A stretch of 64,000 nucleotides of DNA from Orthonyx spaldingii (lineage: Eukaryota; Chordata; Aves; Passeriformes; Orthonychidae). The notes below the pieces were generated by a model. That model saw nothing but the letters and a program-made list of their open reading frames with translations. It ran no database searches and was not told the DNA's origin. This document shows, one piece after another, positions 1 through 14,395 of the stretch. Every line of letters starts with the position of its first letter. Position 1 is the stretch's first letter. A program made the translations under genes and the position numbers. The DNA lies in the NCBI GenBank assembly GCA_013397795.1, contig VZTJ01001198.1:963185-1027184 (forward strand). Reading direction: 5' to 3'.

Positions 1-3000
1 CAGTTATTTTGTGGCATGAGCCAGGTTGCCTGAGCACACATTCTAATTTAAGAGTGATTTTGTCATTCCCATTGGCATTTGGAAGGTTTCACAGTGCTCA
101 AGCTTTGCCAGCCCTTCTGCCCACAAAAGGTAATCTTTGAGTTGAATGTTCAAGGAGCATGAGTTTTGAAGAGTGAATTGAATTACTAACTTCAGAATGT
201 TATGTGTTTTCTTACTGGAAATTGCATCCACATCTCAAACCTTTTATTTCATCATCATTTCCCTTCCCCACCCCAAACTCCACATCCTACTAAAATGCTT
301 GATAATCTCTTGTGCCACTGTTCAGAACTTAAGGAAAACATGATCTTGGGGAACACTTTCTCAAGAAGATGTTGTTGGGAACCTGCTGTAGAAGTGCAGC
401 AGGAGAAATGTGCTTGGGAGGGAGTGGCTGTGTCATGGGCAGCTCAAGAACTACACAGTTCCGTGTAAGAAAACTCCAGCTAACAGAAAGGTGAACTGAG
501 AAAACAGAAAGTAAAGCTTTCCCGAAGAGTAAAAGCAAGGTGCTGTATTTTGGAAAATCATTATTATGATTGAGTCTTGTCCTGGAACTCTTGCAGGAAG
601 TTGTGGTCCAGCTCTACTACTCTTGGAAGCCACAAGGTCCTTTTTCTCTTCAGCATTGCCCTTCTGCTGCCAGTGACTCTGGAGATGGACAGTCTCCTGA
701 CAAGTTCTGTTTGGAGAAAAAAGGAGGAAAACCAGATGTATCAAATTATGGGCTGACAGTTCCTTGTATAGGTCTGCTTGAGATTCTCTGTTGCCCAGTG
801 CAAAGGCATGATGCCTGATCAGGGATCACAACAGTGAGTCTGCAGAGTGGTTTTGTCCCCAGTGGTGTAATGTCACTTGCAGTGATGAAAGAAAACCTCT
901 CTGGCTGTGTAAAGAGACACCTGAACTTTTTGTCACCTTGAATACTGTGCTTATCCTAGTTTTTGTCTTCCCCTCTGAGCCTTCATCTCTGCTAAGGTTC
1001 TTAGAGCAACATTTTTTCCAGGTGTTTGGGGAAGTGTTTTTTCCCAAGGACCTGTATGTGCTGTCATATAGTGTAGTTCTGTGATGCACATGCTAGAATA
1101 TCTCCTCTGCCTTCACCTCGCAAAGCCCAAATGTGAAACCCTTTTCACTTTTTTTCTTCTTCCTCTCCCCATGCTGACAGCAATGCACAAGTGATGCATT
1201 AGCAATGCATCTGAACTCAAGTCATGGCTGTCTGAAATTTCAGCCCTTATGAGAGACAGCAGACCATGGAAGCCACAATTTTTTATTGTGCCCTAGGGTT
1301 GTTGTGAGTGAATCATCAAAAGAGTATGATTCAGTTGTAGCCATAACGTTGTTTTTTCCTCTGGTGCCACAGGCGTGGAAATGCAGAATTGATATGCTCA
1401 CAGTGCTGGTCACAGGTGCTGCCTGATCCCTTTAATGCACAAACTGTAATGGTTCTTATTTCTAGTGAATCTAATTCCTAGTACACGAGTCCTCTTCTCA
1501 GGCTAGGCTTAATTCAGGGACAAATAGTAATGTGAGGACTTTGCTCGTCTGTCTGGCTCTGTCTCTTACTCAGATACTTCTCACCCCGGTGACCCCGTGC
1601 CTTTTTAGATCTTTCCTGTCAGCGCACAACCATCTCTGACACAGACACCAACCAAATGTGTTCAGATAGCCCATACCCCAGGATTTTTGCTTGTTTCAAA
1701 ATGACTGTCACCCATGCTTCACCAGTGTGGGCCTCGAGACCGTTAACTGCATAAACAAACTGCGTGAGGGATGAAGAGGTGCCAGACACAGGTACTGATT
1801 AAGACAAAGGACTGGGTAGTTCTACAGACTTGATTTTTTAGTGTAGCTCAGGTTAGCTTTGTCAGGTTGTCAGTCTGTATGACATGATTCATTCATGAGA
1901 TGTTAATTCTGTGTCTGGCTCACGGACTAACAGCATACTTGCCTAAATGCTTACCCTTATGCCAAACTATCTCCCCTTCCTGTTCCTACTTTTAAAATGT
2001 GTTGTACTTGTGAAATTATGGAATTAAATCCTGCATTTCAAACCAGACGGTAGCTGCAAAAAATCCTGAGGGAACATCTATGGGGAATTTTCTTTCTCCT
2101 TCTGGATTTTCTTTAGATGGTTTCTGTTTCTTCCCTGCTTCCTTGTCCTTTGTAACTTCTGAGAGCAAAACAATACCTCTGTGGACATGTTTCAAACCGC
2201 TGAACAGGTTTCATCTCAGGGCTCCTCCTGTGCTTTGCAGACACAGTTCTGCATTCTTGTCTTCAGACCTAGGCTTACACAATAATTGTATGAGCCTCTG
2301 CTCTGCATCTTCTGCCATGAATCAGCTTTACTACTGTTCATTATTTCTGTGACTGTCAGGAAGCTAGATGGAAGTCGCCTCTTTAGATCTTCTTATTCTC
2401 TCTTTCAGTATTGAACATGACAAATAAATGAAGATATCTTTTCCAGAAAGTTTACGGAAGTCCAGAGGAGGAGAGATGCTGTGCAAGGTGATGCATTGCA
2501 TGGTTGCCCTGGCTAGAGGGCTCCTTGTTTGCCTGCCTTTAGCTGATGTATTGGGCAGGATTTGCTCGTGGTACCCATGGAAGCAGGTCTTCATGGAGTG
2601 GAAACAGGTGAAATAATCAGGAGGTAGAGCAAAGAGAGAGAAAAATCTTCAGAGTGACCACTAGAAGAATGCTGGCATTAGCAAGGATTCAGTGTGTAGG
2701 TTTCTTTGTTTAGCCAGCTCTTGTTTACCAGGTCTCCGTTGCTTCCATGAGCTAACAACTAGAGAATAATAGCAGGACTATGCAGACCTTCATGGTCCAT
2801 CTGACTGATGGGAGAGGTAGAATGTTTGCCTGCTGTCCATTGATTTCCAAATGTCATTAAAGAACCTTCATTTTTCTTTTACATTTCATGTTTCTTGCAC
2901 TTTCTGCTACTCCTTTACAAAGAAATAACCAGAGAAAATCCCGCTTTTTGCAAAAGTCTGTCTAAAATTCTCTATGAGTGGATTCATGTTGTAGTGCATT

Positions 3001-5258
3001 TTCCAGAGTGCTCCCACTCCTCAATGCCCAATTTTTGTGTTTGGTCTTCCATCATTCCTTTCAAAGGCATGCCGAGGAAGAAATCTAATGGCTGACTTCT
3101 AAAAGATTGCTCTAAGTTTGGCAGGACCTCAGTTCATGGAGTAGAATAGTACATCAGTGTAACACAATGTCTGGGTAGTACTTACAGGGCAAGCAATTAA
3201 ACTGCAACAACAGTGACCCTTGAAATGCAATGTCCCAGCATACAGTAAATTTTTTCATGTTAGAGGTTATGTTGCTTCCTCAGGAACCGTTTTGGGAGAT
3301 TTTTCACATCACAGTCTGGATGTAATTGGTGCATGCTGCAGATTTATTCCTCCAACAGGTCAAATAACCAGTATATTTCATTGCTAAGCTGAGCAGGGCT
3401 TTTATTTTCTCAAATTATATTTCTGTCAAGCATTTGTTTGTCTGTTTCATGGTTCACAGAGGATTTGGACCTTCTGGTGCTTGCAGCAAGTGGGTTTACC
3501 CAATGGGTATGTTCTTCCTCCAGCTTCTCCTTTAGGGGCAGCTGTTGCCAGCAGAGGAGTAGTTTGTGCGGCCACTAGCATTTCATTCATGTAGCCATGA
3601 CTTTCATCCCCTGCTTCCCTCACCCCCAGACGAAAATGTGAAAATGCATTACAAACTATCTCAGTAGATGGCTTGTAAACTCTTACTATTACAGCAGTCT
3701 GGGGTCCAGTAGCAGTTTCTGTATTTATTGTGCTTTCCAAGAGTTGTAGGGTTCCAGTGTGAGCGGTTTATATTGAACTTGAACTTCGTAGGTTGTGCCC
3801 TACCATGGATCAATGGAGAGTACAGGACTCCCTAGAGTCAAAGAGAAAGTACTCTCTAGGAGAACGTTAAGGAGGCAAAAGAAAGTGTACAAAATTCTGA
3901 AATTACATATCATCAATTTTTGCAGAGAAATCCTGTCTCTGCTTTTTGCTACATTTGCATTACAATATGACAATAGTTCTCAAATAATACATTATAATGG
4001 AATATGGTAATTTGTATGCAAGTTTAGAAACATTTATAGGATTTTAATTTTCTTGTGCTATGTTTCCCTGTTTTCATTGTCGTGGGGTGTCTGAATTGAA
4101 CCTCTTACAGACATTCTCAGTAACTCATTTGAACTAATAATTTTGCAAGTAACCTTATTAGACATGTTCTTTCCTGGAGCTGAGGCAGCTAATGATAAAC
4201 CTGATTTGACTATTCATACATATGCTGAATGCAGTACTCCTTAGCTGTAATTTAGGGAATAAGGTAAATAAATAGGGATCTAAATTATCTGCAGTCTTGC
4301 ATTAACCCTATGTGTGATTGAACTTCCTTCTTCCCCCAGGGAAATAAAGTCCATCTGTGGCCTGTTAAGGTCAGTCTGCTTATACTAAAATTTAAATTAC
4401 ATTCTCTTAACTGCAATTATTTTTCATACATAATTGAGCTTGGCAATATTTTTTATAATGTTTGAGGAAAGGGATGGAAGATAATTACTTAATCTTCTTC
4501 TCATGTAAACCTTTATTTTCTAGTAACATTCAATGAGGAAACAGCAAGGGGGAGGAGAGGAGATATTACACGAAATTACTACCTGGATCCTATCCTATCT
4601 GTGGAAGACTCCTAGCTTAAGTGCTCATGGAGAAAATAGGAGAGGCTGATGCAAGTTCATCCTTTCGGGTCAGAGGGCTTTCTGTTCCTTAAAAAAGTTC
4701 CTTTTCTAACAAGCTACAGAGTGTTTTGAGGCCAATGCCCTTAGTCGTGCTTCTTGCAGTCTTGTGAAGGTCCTGATGATGAGAATGCTGAGTTGGCAGG
4801 GAGAGTGCTTTAATTCCACTTCTTGCTCCATTGCATGGTTAATTATTTTTGCATAGAAGAAAATGCTAAAAGAAGTCCATTCCAAAAAACAGGGTAGCCT
4901 AAGTATATAGTACTCTACAAGCAGGTTGGAGATAAAAATTTGAATTTTTAGGGCCATTAAGCCTAGTTTTCCTCTGTCCTTGGTGAATGCTCTCACCTCT
5001 GAGCTGTTACATAAAACTAAATGCACCACCAGTTTTGTGAATCCAACCATTCATTTTCATAATTTTTTTTCCTTCTAAAAAGCACTATAAAGGGCATGTT
5101 GTTTTCTGGATAAACTAGAACGTTTCCTGTTGAGCAAGGCAATGGTTTCTGGTTCTGTCTTCTCTGTGCTGAAGCATTTTATACTGAACTTGAGTTGAAG
5201 CAGATCTTTCAGTTAATATTTTTTTAATAACATGTCCGTTTCAACACACTTGGGGTTG

Positions 5259-5308
5259 TATTATTATTGTTGTTGTTGTTATTATTATCATCATCATCAT
5301 TATTATAT
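5259..5308. repeat. Compound trinucleotide microsatellite (TTA, TTG, TCA units)
   Basis: TTATTATTG, then TTG units, then TTA units, then a CAT run, and TTATTA again. It is a compound simple repeat in non-coding DNA. Confidence 0.95.
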
Positions 5309-7456
5309 AGCTTGGGACCAGCTCTGGATTATTTTGAATGGGTCTGTGAAGTTTGTTAAGAGAACTTAATATTTGCAAATATTTACAAAATGCCACATTT
5401 GCAAATTTTCAGAGATCAGAATCTCTGTTAGAAAGCCATTCTGGGACCAAAGGCTGAATTCATGGAAAACCACAGATCAAGTCTAATCCAGCAAAGCACA
5501 AAACACCTGGTTAAATTTAAAGAATATGCAGTGTCCTATGGACTTTTATGAGTCTCATGGTTTTAGGAAGCATTTTTTGGGACTGAGGTAGAGCACTCGG
5601 TGCAGGACAAAATCAACTCTTTAATGAGCTTAACAGAAAACCCCACAGGCATACTCAGCATGTGCTTTTTAAACATGTATAATTGGGTCAAATGAAAACT
5701 AATTCCCACTGGAGTCCAGCCATGCCCAAGGAACCCTTCCAGGATTATTCTTTGAAATCCTTCAGGCAGAAATATTTCCATGCCAATTTCTACTTCAAAA
5801 CCTTTTGATTGTGGAGCTGTTCAAGAATAGGCTAACAAGAATTCTTCTTCTATGAGAATTTTTCCTGTTCTCCATATCCCTCCCCTACCATCCTTCTCCC
5901 TCTTGCTTTCCTCACTGCTTCTCAGCATACTAGAAAAGGTCAGAAGCAATTTGATCAAGTATCCCAAGAAACGAGTGTCTTTGAAGAGAGCGCAGGCCAG
6001 TGAAATTTGAATATGAGAGGTTAATCTTTTGAGGAATTGTTGGGTTGGAAATAGAGCTGTATAATGAAAAATCACCTTTGAACCTTATATCTAACTATTG
6101 TAGGTTAAAGAAACATAAGTCCTTTCATTGGGAAAAAGAAAAGCCTTTCAGCCAAAGGTGTATTCTCTCCACTTTGCTGCCTGGGTAATATATTTGGGCA
6201 GTTTTTTTCCATCCTTTGATACATACTCTACAGACACCAAATGAATTAACAGTCCCAGAGGGCTGTCAAAATACAGAAAGTTATAAATTAAAGACAGACT
6301 TAGCCTAAATTGGTGTCTGAATTCGTGAATGAATTGACACATGGCTGTGCTTGTTCTTTGAAGCAAGAGCTGTTGAATCTCTTCAGTTACTGACCTTACC
6401 CTCCCTCACCAGAACTGCCTAGTCTTTTCTTTGGTTGATAGTGCATAACAGATGCTGTAATGCTGCTGAAGTGTACATCGTTCTTGTCTGCTGGTAAGAG
6501 TTGCAAAGCTGTCTGTTTACTTATTGATACAATCTGAGACTTTAGTGGATCCCTCACACATGTTAGCATATGCTTTTACCTCGGTATCCCGGTAGGGTTT
6601 GTCTACTTTGGAGACTGAGCATCTTCACTTTTGCTGTGGCTCATTTAAAATCATGCAGGAAGTCATGCTGCAAAGCAACTAGTTAGCTTTGCAAGTGGAG
6701 GGAGAAGCTTACGCATGCCAGTGCTGTGCATTAAATCTGGAAATGAGCCATTCTGATTTGGCTTATGCATTTCACTGTCAGGTGCTGGCCTTTTCAGTAG
6801 TAGCAGGATTCTTCCTCATAACTGAGATACAAGGTGAGAAACCCTCCAACACTAGAGACAGGCTTTAACTCAGTGTTTGGTGGATTTCGTTTTGATCTTG
6901 GCTCTCTGATTTCCACAAGTTCCACTTTACTTTGAGATCTTTGGGTTGTTGAAAACTAACACACAATGTGATACTTCTCATAGAGAATTGAGGTGCACTT
7001 GCCAGAGGACGATATTAGCCCTCCCTGATATGGGTCGTTTCATGTGTAGCCTCTGCTAAATGGATCTTCTCTGGGATATTTTTCATTCTTGACAGTGAGG
7101 ACAGACAAATCTGTTGAGAACAAAAGGGAATTATGTCTTGCTTTTTGGCAGTGAGGTCTCTCTTTGGTTTAGGGCTGCTGAGCAGAACAGCTAGATTTCA
7201 TCTCTGGATGAACTTTAGTCTTCACACTCCTGTAGGAATACCTGCAGGCAAGGAGTGTTTAACTTCCAGCCAGTGACAGAAAAACACAGCTGATATCATA
7301 TACTTTCTCTACCTGCAGTCTCCTCATGTAATATATAATTGTCACTTTGTCCATGCTGGACTGTGCCAGCAGGGAACTAATAATGTCCAGCAAAGGTAGA
7401 AAAATGATGATATCTGTTTTATTTTAAACAGAGTCGTTTAGGCTTTCTGGCTTGCC

Positions 7457-7496
7457 TTTTTTTTTTTTTTCCCCCGTCTTTTTTTTTTTTTTTCCC
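7457..7496. repeat. Two poly-T runs split by C5G
   Basis: About 14 T, then CCCCCGTC, then about 15 T and CCC. It is a low-complexity pyrimidine tract, perhaps the tail of a reversed retroposed copy, though no such element is recognisable beside it. Confidence 0.9.
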
Positions 7497-10400
7497 AGGA
7501 GGTTATTTTAGTGCTTCTGTAAGGAAAAATAAGTGCTCAAGGTGGCAGCTGCAGGAGGTGGATCAGTCACCATGCTCCAAGCAACTTGGTAGAGCAGAGT
7601 TCTGCCATAGGGGCAGGTTCCTGGTCATGCAGAGCCCATTAAAAGGGAGAGGGGTCCTCTGGGTTTGCATAGCCAAGGGCAAGGTCTGGCCACAAGCACA
7701 CAAGTAGGCTGCTGGGAAGTGCAAGTCTTGGGATTTTCCCATCAGGCAGCAGCCCTGATGTTTGGTGAATTCATACACAAGGTAGACTGCAGTTTAACCT
7801 AATGCACACTGGTGCTTTGGGAGGGCCCAGAGCTTTAGAGTTTTGCTGCATTTAAACAAATTAACATAGTCATGGCAGCAAATGACTGTGATTTTTCCTA
7901 AAGATGAACAAACTGTGGGTCTAATAGAGACCTGCTATTTCCCAGAAATTAAGATGTTGCTTCCCTAAATGAGGCCAGGGAGGATGATCAGATGTATAAA
8001 GAAGGAAAACATTGCCAGACAGTATCTGGGACTGGATAATTCGAATGAAAATACTCCGTGTGTCAGAATCAAATAGTCTCTGTGATAAGAAAATAATTTT
8101 CCCCAGCTCAGAGCATATTGAGTACCAAGATTTTTACATCCTCTTAAAAACAGCTCTTTGTCCCTATCCGTGCTGGTGGTTTATTTTTTTTCCACTGGAC
8201 AAACATTGATTTTTTTTGCTGCCAAATCCTGCATTTCTAATGGAGCTTGAAATTAACACGATTTTTTTGTGGTTGTTGTTGTTTGCCTCCTTGTTTGCAC
8301 ACCAACAACCTAAATGATGTTGGCACAGCTTGAGGAACAGGTTTCTTGAAGTTTTAGTTGAATGCAACAGGGAAAGCACAACACATCTTTTTCTCCAGGC
8401 ACTACACAAGTAACGACAGCCACATGGTATTGAGGGGTGGTTTTGTGTATCTGTGACACTGATTGAAAGGCTTGGGAAAGCTTGCATTTGTTTAAGATAT
8501 CTGGGATCCAGAGGGTATTCTTTATCATACTCTGCTGGGATGATTTCAGTGTGCTGCACAAACAACCTTGAGGTAACAGCTGCTGCAGTATCCTGTAATT
8601 CTGCTCCAAGAACCTATTCCTATGGAGAACCTATTCCCATGTTTCAGAGAAACCTTTTGTGAGGCCTGTAAATTAATCAGAGAGATCTTGATTCAGAGAA
8701 AGTGGCAATTAAACTGAGATGAAGAGTGTTCCTAAAACAGTCTTATGTATCAGAATTCCCTGTCCCTCCCAACTTTATACATTGGGATGCTGAATTGGGG
8801 TGGTACCCTTGTACAAAGCCTTAGTCAATACAATAATCTACTCTTGTCTGGCTAGTTTTTGCAGTTTCGACTGGCTATAAATTACAGCACATACCTTTTA
8901 CAGTAATTTGAAAATCTAAATACCTGAGTATTTTTTGAAACGTCACAGCTATCCTTAGGTCACAGTACAAGTTCCCCTTAATCCTCTCACTTGGAAGAAT
9001 GCTTGTAGTTAGAGATAATAGTCTTACAGTATGGCTGAATTTCCTTGCTGTAAGTTTGAATAGATAATAATAGCAACAGATTTCTCCCTTCCTTTGATGT
9101 TCACATAACAGATTTTTTTAAATGATGTTTTAAAGCCTGTAACTAGAAATTACTGAAGATAAGATACTCCTGAGCTCTTGCACTTGGAACCTTTTGGTAA
9201 TGTGGGTTTGAGAGAGCTTTTTACCCTTCCACGACAAGAAAGGCTATGACTGAATCCCAGCTCTGCTGTCAGCAGTTTGGATCCATATGGGCCTAGTCCC
9301 ATTTTCGTAACCATCTGCCAAGAATAAGATGTGATCTTTGGCAAGAGCTTGTGCTCCCATGCATTGAGAGTGGGAGATACACACTACAGAACCATTCTGT
9401 ATCAAACCTGACTGGCAAAGTGTCCAGAGTAGTAGGTCAGCAATTTTCCATCAAATTGCTATCAGTTATTGTTGATCCAATGTGAAGGTCATGAATTAAG
9501 CAGAAAGGTTTCGGGCAGTTCAGGGTCAAGATCTGAGCAGCTCTTATTCAGTGAGTAAGAGCCTCCTATTGAGGTCCTTGTTAGCTATTGCAGCTGGAAA
9601 TTTTTTTGAAATTGTTGTGTTAATGTACTGTTCTACTTAGGAAAATGACTGAGTGGCAATGTGACACTCTACATTTTGTGTTTGTTTTCACTCACTGGCT
9701 TACAAAATCTGTTCACTTTCCATCTCCAGCAATGATTTTTCTTCCTGCCAGAGGCACAGACTTCACCTGGAATCTGGAAAAATCAATCTATTTTACTGTT
9801 GTCACCAGTGCAGAGCAGACATAAGGCAGGACTCAAGGCACTTGTCCTAGAAGTGCAGAGCATCCTCATTGGTGCTGCACTGCAAGCTCCAATCTCGTCC
9901 TCCTCTCTCAGCTCTGCAAGACCAGGAGTTGAAAATTTATGCATGTTGGTCAAGTCAGTAGTTTTAAAGCTTAGAAGAGACAGGGAGCAGAGATGGTGGA
10001 TAAGATCATCACTTCTCAGCACTGCCTTTTCTTGCTCATTCCCTTCAGTTTTCTCTGTGCAAAGCCCCCAGAGGTGAGGTTGTACACCAGGACAGAATCA
10101 CTATCATGTGGGAGAAAGCCAAGAGATTTGTGCTCTAAAACAGTTTGGAGGAAGTCATTTGGGGTAAGTCAGCAATCTTCTGTCAGTGAGATAAAGGTGT
10201 TAATGAACCAACACGATCAAGCCTTTTTTGCAAGCTAGGATTAGAAAGTTTTTTTCTAAGGACTTCTGCATCTCTTGGCTGCAATGCTGTGGGGCTTGAC
10301 TCAGCAGCATTCAGTGGCATTCCCTGCACTGTGTTTTACTGCTGTTCATTTCTGCTCTTAAGATTGAAATGTCGTATTAGATTAAGAGTTCTACACGTGT

Positions 10401-13400
10401 CAATACCATGAAAGGCTTCCCTTTCACTTTAGCAGGAATGGGGACTGAGATACTGTATTGCTGGGGGTGTCTGATGGAGTTTGGCTAATAAGATCTGATT
10501 TCATGAGGTTTGCATCCTATTAAGGCAAGAAGGGATCACGCCTGCAAGCATGATAGAAAAGTGCAAACACAATAAAACGGCTCTTATGAATATTAATAGG
10601 CCTTGAAACAATACAAGGCAAAAATGGTGATGAGGTGGGGTTGAGCAACTGCTATCTGGTGTGGCACAATGGCCTCCCTTTCACCTTGCTTCTGCTTGGA
10701 GCTTGTCACTCACAAACGCTGACAGATTTGGGGATGGGGCTCGGGAATTTGATAGCTTCCCTGCACCCATTTCAGCTCTGCAGCTTGCAGCCTCTGTGTA
10801 GGTATGAGTGCAACTAAAGTAGCTGATCCCTATGCATCCGTTGTCAATCTTCCCTAGCAGCCCTAAGCAAGCCAAGATCTGCTCTTCAGCTATCTGAAGC
10901 ATTGTTTTTAAAAGTAGCTTGGCTTGTTCTTTATAATCCCCTTCATGGGCGAGATACCATCCATGTCAATGATCTCTTTGCATCTGTAACCTCAGTATAA
11001 AACACTGGCGGATAAAGCTCCTGTATTTCCCTGCATTTCTTGGACTGGCTCACAGCCATGGCTTCATCTCTCTCTGCATGGATTGCTTCCTCAGCTGTAG
11101 CTCAGGAAATTGCTGGTTGTGTTTTTGCATGATCTGTCCTGTGATGCACCAGCTTTGATGCTTTTCTGCAGTACTTTCACAGAGGAGTCGATTAATGCCT
11201 GCCTGTTATCATCCATTGTAGCTCACTTTTCTTGCCTGCCTAGCAAAGAAGTGCCCTCCTTTGTGCATCCTTAGCTTTTGAAATGAAATGCAGATATGAC
11301 CTGGAATCCCACGGCAGACCTTCCCTTAGCCCCATTTTATGGACTAAGAGAAGCAAAGGAAATTGGGATCAAGAGACAGTTATGATTAAATATTTTGCTT
11401 CTTGGAGTGTGCTCCCGTGAGCGACCCTTTAGCAGCCCCCTGCCCAGCTGCCAGCGCCACTGCCATTTCTTCATGTTGCACATAGGAGTTGCCAGAGCTC
11501 TGGGCTACAAGAATTCAGGGCATGTACTGACCTTCCAATTTCTTCACATTTTATTTCTTAGAATGTTCATCTCTCTACAAAAGTGTCGGAAATTCCCAAG
11601 ACATTGATTATATTTCTTTACACACGTTTCATTATCAACTGAATTATTTAGTAAAGAGGTATGTTCATATTTTATTGATATAATTTGAGGTATAATCTCA
11701 CTCCTTTTCCCTTAGCATTTGTTTAAAGAAAACAGCATTTCATCCTCTCTTGCTTTGGTTTGTTTTATTTCATTCATCCATGAATCTCTAAACATTTTGT
11801 TGCATCTTTTGGGGGAGAAAACTGTCCCATGGAGGTTAAGTGATTTGCTGCCATTTGTAGAAGCAAGCAGCAGTCGATAAAAAACAGCATCCAGGTATCA
11901 TGCCTGCTGCTCTGGCACTGGCCACACTGAAGTGGTATCAGGCAACACATGGGTCAATAGTGCTGTCCTTCCATTTATTAGTAAACTGCCTGTGGTGGGG
12001 CTTTATTAAGTAGGCCCTACCTAGAGTGATGTTTTCAATTGCTCGGTAATGGTTTCATGTCTTGAATTAACTTTCTTGCTTAACTGCTTTCTTTCATCAT
12101 CTCTGCTGTTCCTTTAAGTTACTTTCTGCCTCAGTTTCCCATCTGTTAACTGGGGCCAGCCGCATCAGCTTGCTTCACTGCAAAGGTGGATACATCAGAG
12201 CCATAAAGGGTTCTGACACTGTGAGAACTGTAGAAGTTGGGACACCAAGATAGCCCTCTTCAGGAATATGGCTCTGTATTAATAGTCTACAGAAAAACTC
12301 CCTAGGAAAATGGGGCCTGGGCAGGTTTGACTGAAGCACCTAAAGCTTGTTAAAGAAGCGAGTAATGGTAACTTCAATAAACTGCCCTTTGCTCTTTGGT
12401 GCTAGAGAATTGAGCAGCCCAGTCCCGCAGCTGCTCCATGGTCTCTGGCCTCTGGTGGTAATAGAGGTGTTTTATGCTTGGCCTCTTCAGGGAAAGGCTG
12501 CTTGTTTGCATTGTGTTTGTGGCATAATTACTAATGGTACAGATCATTTTTATTAGCCAAGCTGTCTGCATTAAAATGATAGATATTTTTGTATTATTAA
12601 GAACATCCAAGGGAGTCTCCACAGCAGCAGGAGAAAGATGATAATTTTTCGTTTAGCTTAAGAGCAGATGGTTACAGAAACATTCTATGTAAATAAATTA
12701 AAGAGAAGCCACCCTCGCTAATAGTTAAGTAAACAGGTTTGGAAACAGCCATCTCAGGACCAGGCTTTTCTGTTCTCTTTCTTTCTCACAAGAGCTTCAT
12801 CTGCTCTTCAGCTTCCAGGCCCATATGGATAGGGTATTAATTAAACCAATTTGCTTTTGGGCCAAAGTCATCTAAAACAACTTGAGTCCTGCTAGAGCAA
12901 GACTATCACTCTCGTGCAGCCTTCTTGAGCATTAGAGAATACTTAGCCAGCCTAAGCATCTGGGTTGTAATCAGTGTTATTGATAAGCATTTCCACATGC
13001 CTTTTGTTGTGGTAGCAAGGCTGTGTGTGATCTGAGAGAAGTATTACTACTGTTGCTGTATTTTGTAGTTGCATCCTGCAGTCTCTGATGAGTGCTATAG
13101 TCACAATGCCATGCTGCCCTCAAGAATTTAAACTCAACAAAACAAGTAAAGTAGAAGTGGGGAAATGAGAGGTAATTGGGGGTGGAAAGTCATTTTGTAG
13201 CACAAGGGCTGCAAATGCTTCAGATATGGTAGCTGGAAAAGAAAGCAGCTTCTCTTCCCACCATCCAAAAGCAAACAACAGATATTGTAAGGAGGAAATG
13301 GTGAAAAGCCTAGTCCTCAATAGGTTCACAAAATGAAAAGCTGCAAGAGCTTTAAGGACCAAGAAAGCCATACTTGATCTTCTTTGAGTGGTTGTCTCTG

Positions 13401-14049
13401 CCCATGGAGGTGGAACAGGAAGGTAGGCCAGAAATCAGAAAACACTGTTGGACAGGACAGTTCCCTCTTCTGTCTTTGCAACCAGACTGATGCAAAAACA
13501 TCACCTGGGCTTCTTCCCAAGGTCTCCAGTCACACAGCCAGGATTCAGTATGGTTGTAAGAGGTTTGGAATCTCGGGGAGTAGCAAAATGCAGTTTGTGC
13601 CCATATCAGGAGGAGATGACATGCTGATGAAATGGTGGTTTTCTCAGTTGGTGGAGGCTGGAGCTGGAGGAAGACCAATCCTCTTCCTAGTCTAGAGCAG
13701 GTACTTGCCTGGGATGACTTGCACCATTTCTAGATTCTAGCACAGATTTTCTGTTGGATATGGATATAAGAAAAAGCATGATACAAAGCAATTAGAATAT
13801 TGCTATTACTGAGAGTAATTCTTGGATGTCATATAGCAAAAACCAATGACTAATGGCAAATATAATAGAAATGTAGCATTTGTTAATAGTACAAAAGAAA
13901 AAAAAGGCTATAACCTAATGACTGCTAACAAGAAGTGTGGTATAAGCTGAGAGCTCATTAGGGGGTTGAGGGAAAAGAAGGGTTAGAGGTTAGAGTACGT
14001 TAGTTAACGACGGAAATTCCTATATGCTCTCAGTATACTGAAAACCAAA

Positions 14050-14395
14050 TGCAATCCTAGATTGTATAAGGCAGGCTGTCTCTTTAGGGACAAGGCAGCG
14101 TCATGGCTTTGTCAGTTCTCTGCACACTACCAAACACCCATGTGCAAGGAAATCACCATTAGACTGCCATACAGATAGAGGGAAAGGCTTGTTTAATCCA
14201 GCAAAACAGAGGCTGAGAGGAGATATGAATGCTCTCTATAAATACATCAGAGGAGTAAACACCAGGGAGGGAGAGCAGCAATTTAAACTAAAAGACAACA
14301 TTGCCACAAGAGGAAATGCGTATAAATGGCCCATGAATAAATTCAGGCTGCAAATTAAGTTCCTAAGCAAAAAAACAGTATGATATTTAGATATC
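14050..14395 (+). mobile_element. Ancient CR1-type LINE fragment (3' part)
   Basis: The stretch with GAGGCTGAGAGGAGATATGA, then CTCTCTATAAATACATCAGA and a GGGAGGGAGAGCAGC segment follows the CR1 consensus layout in the forward sense. The upstream part (about 14,050-14,150) may belong to the same copy but is less clear. The copy is old and 5'-truncated. No intact reverse transcriptase frame is present. Confidence 0.6.

Larger units (their letters stand above)
1..14049. other. Gene-free stretch, AT-richer
   Basis: No open frame here resembles a known protein, and those of 60-130 residues are what chance gives. Besides simple repeats I see no recognisable element. The block at about 12,540-12,760 (runs such as AAATGATAGATATTTTTGTA and TTTTTCGTTTAGCTTAAG) looks unlike its surroundings and might be a conserved non-coding element. 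The stretch may be intergenic or intronic. Confidence 0.6.

Noticed and set aside
3447..3740. 97-residue minus-strand frame, considered as a processed gene copy
   Set aside because: No similarity to a known protein, no poly-A tail and no flanking duplications.
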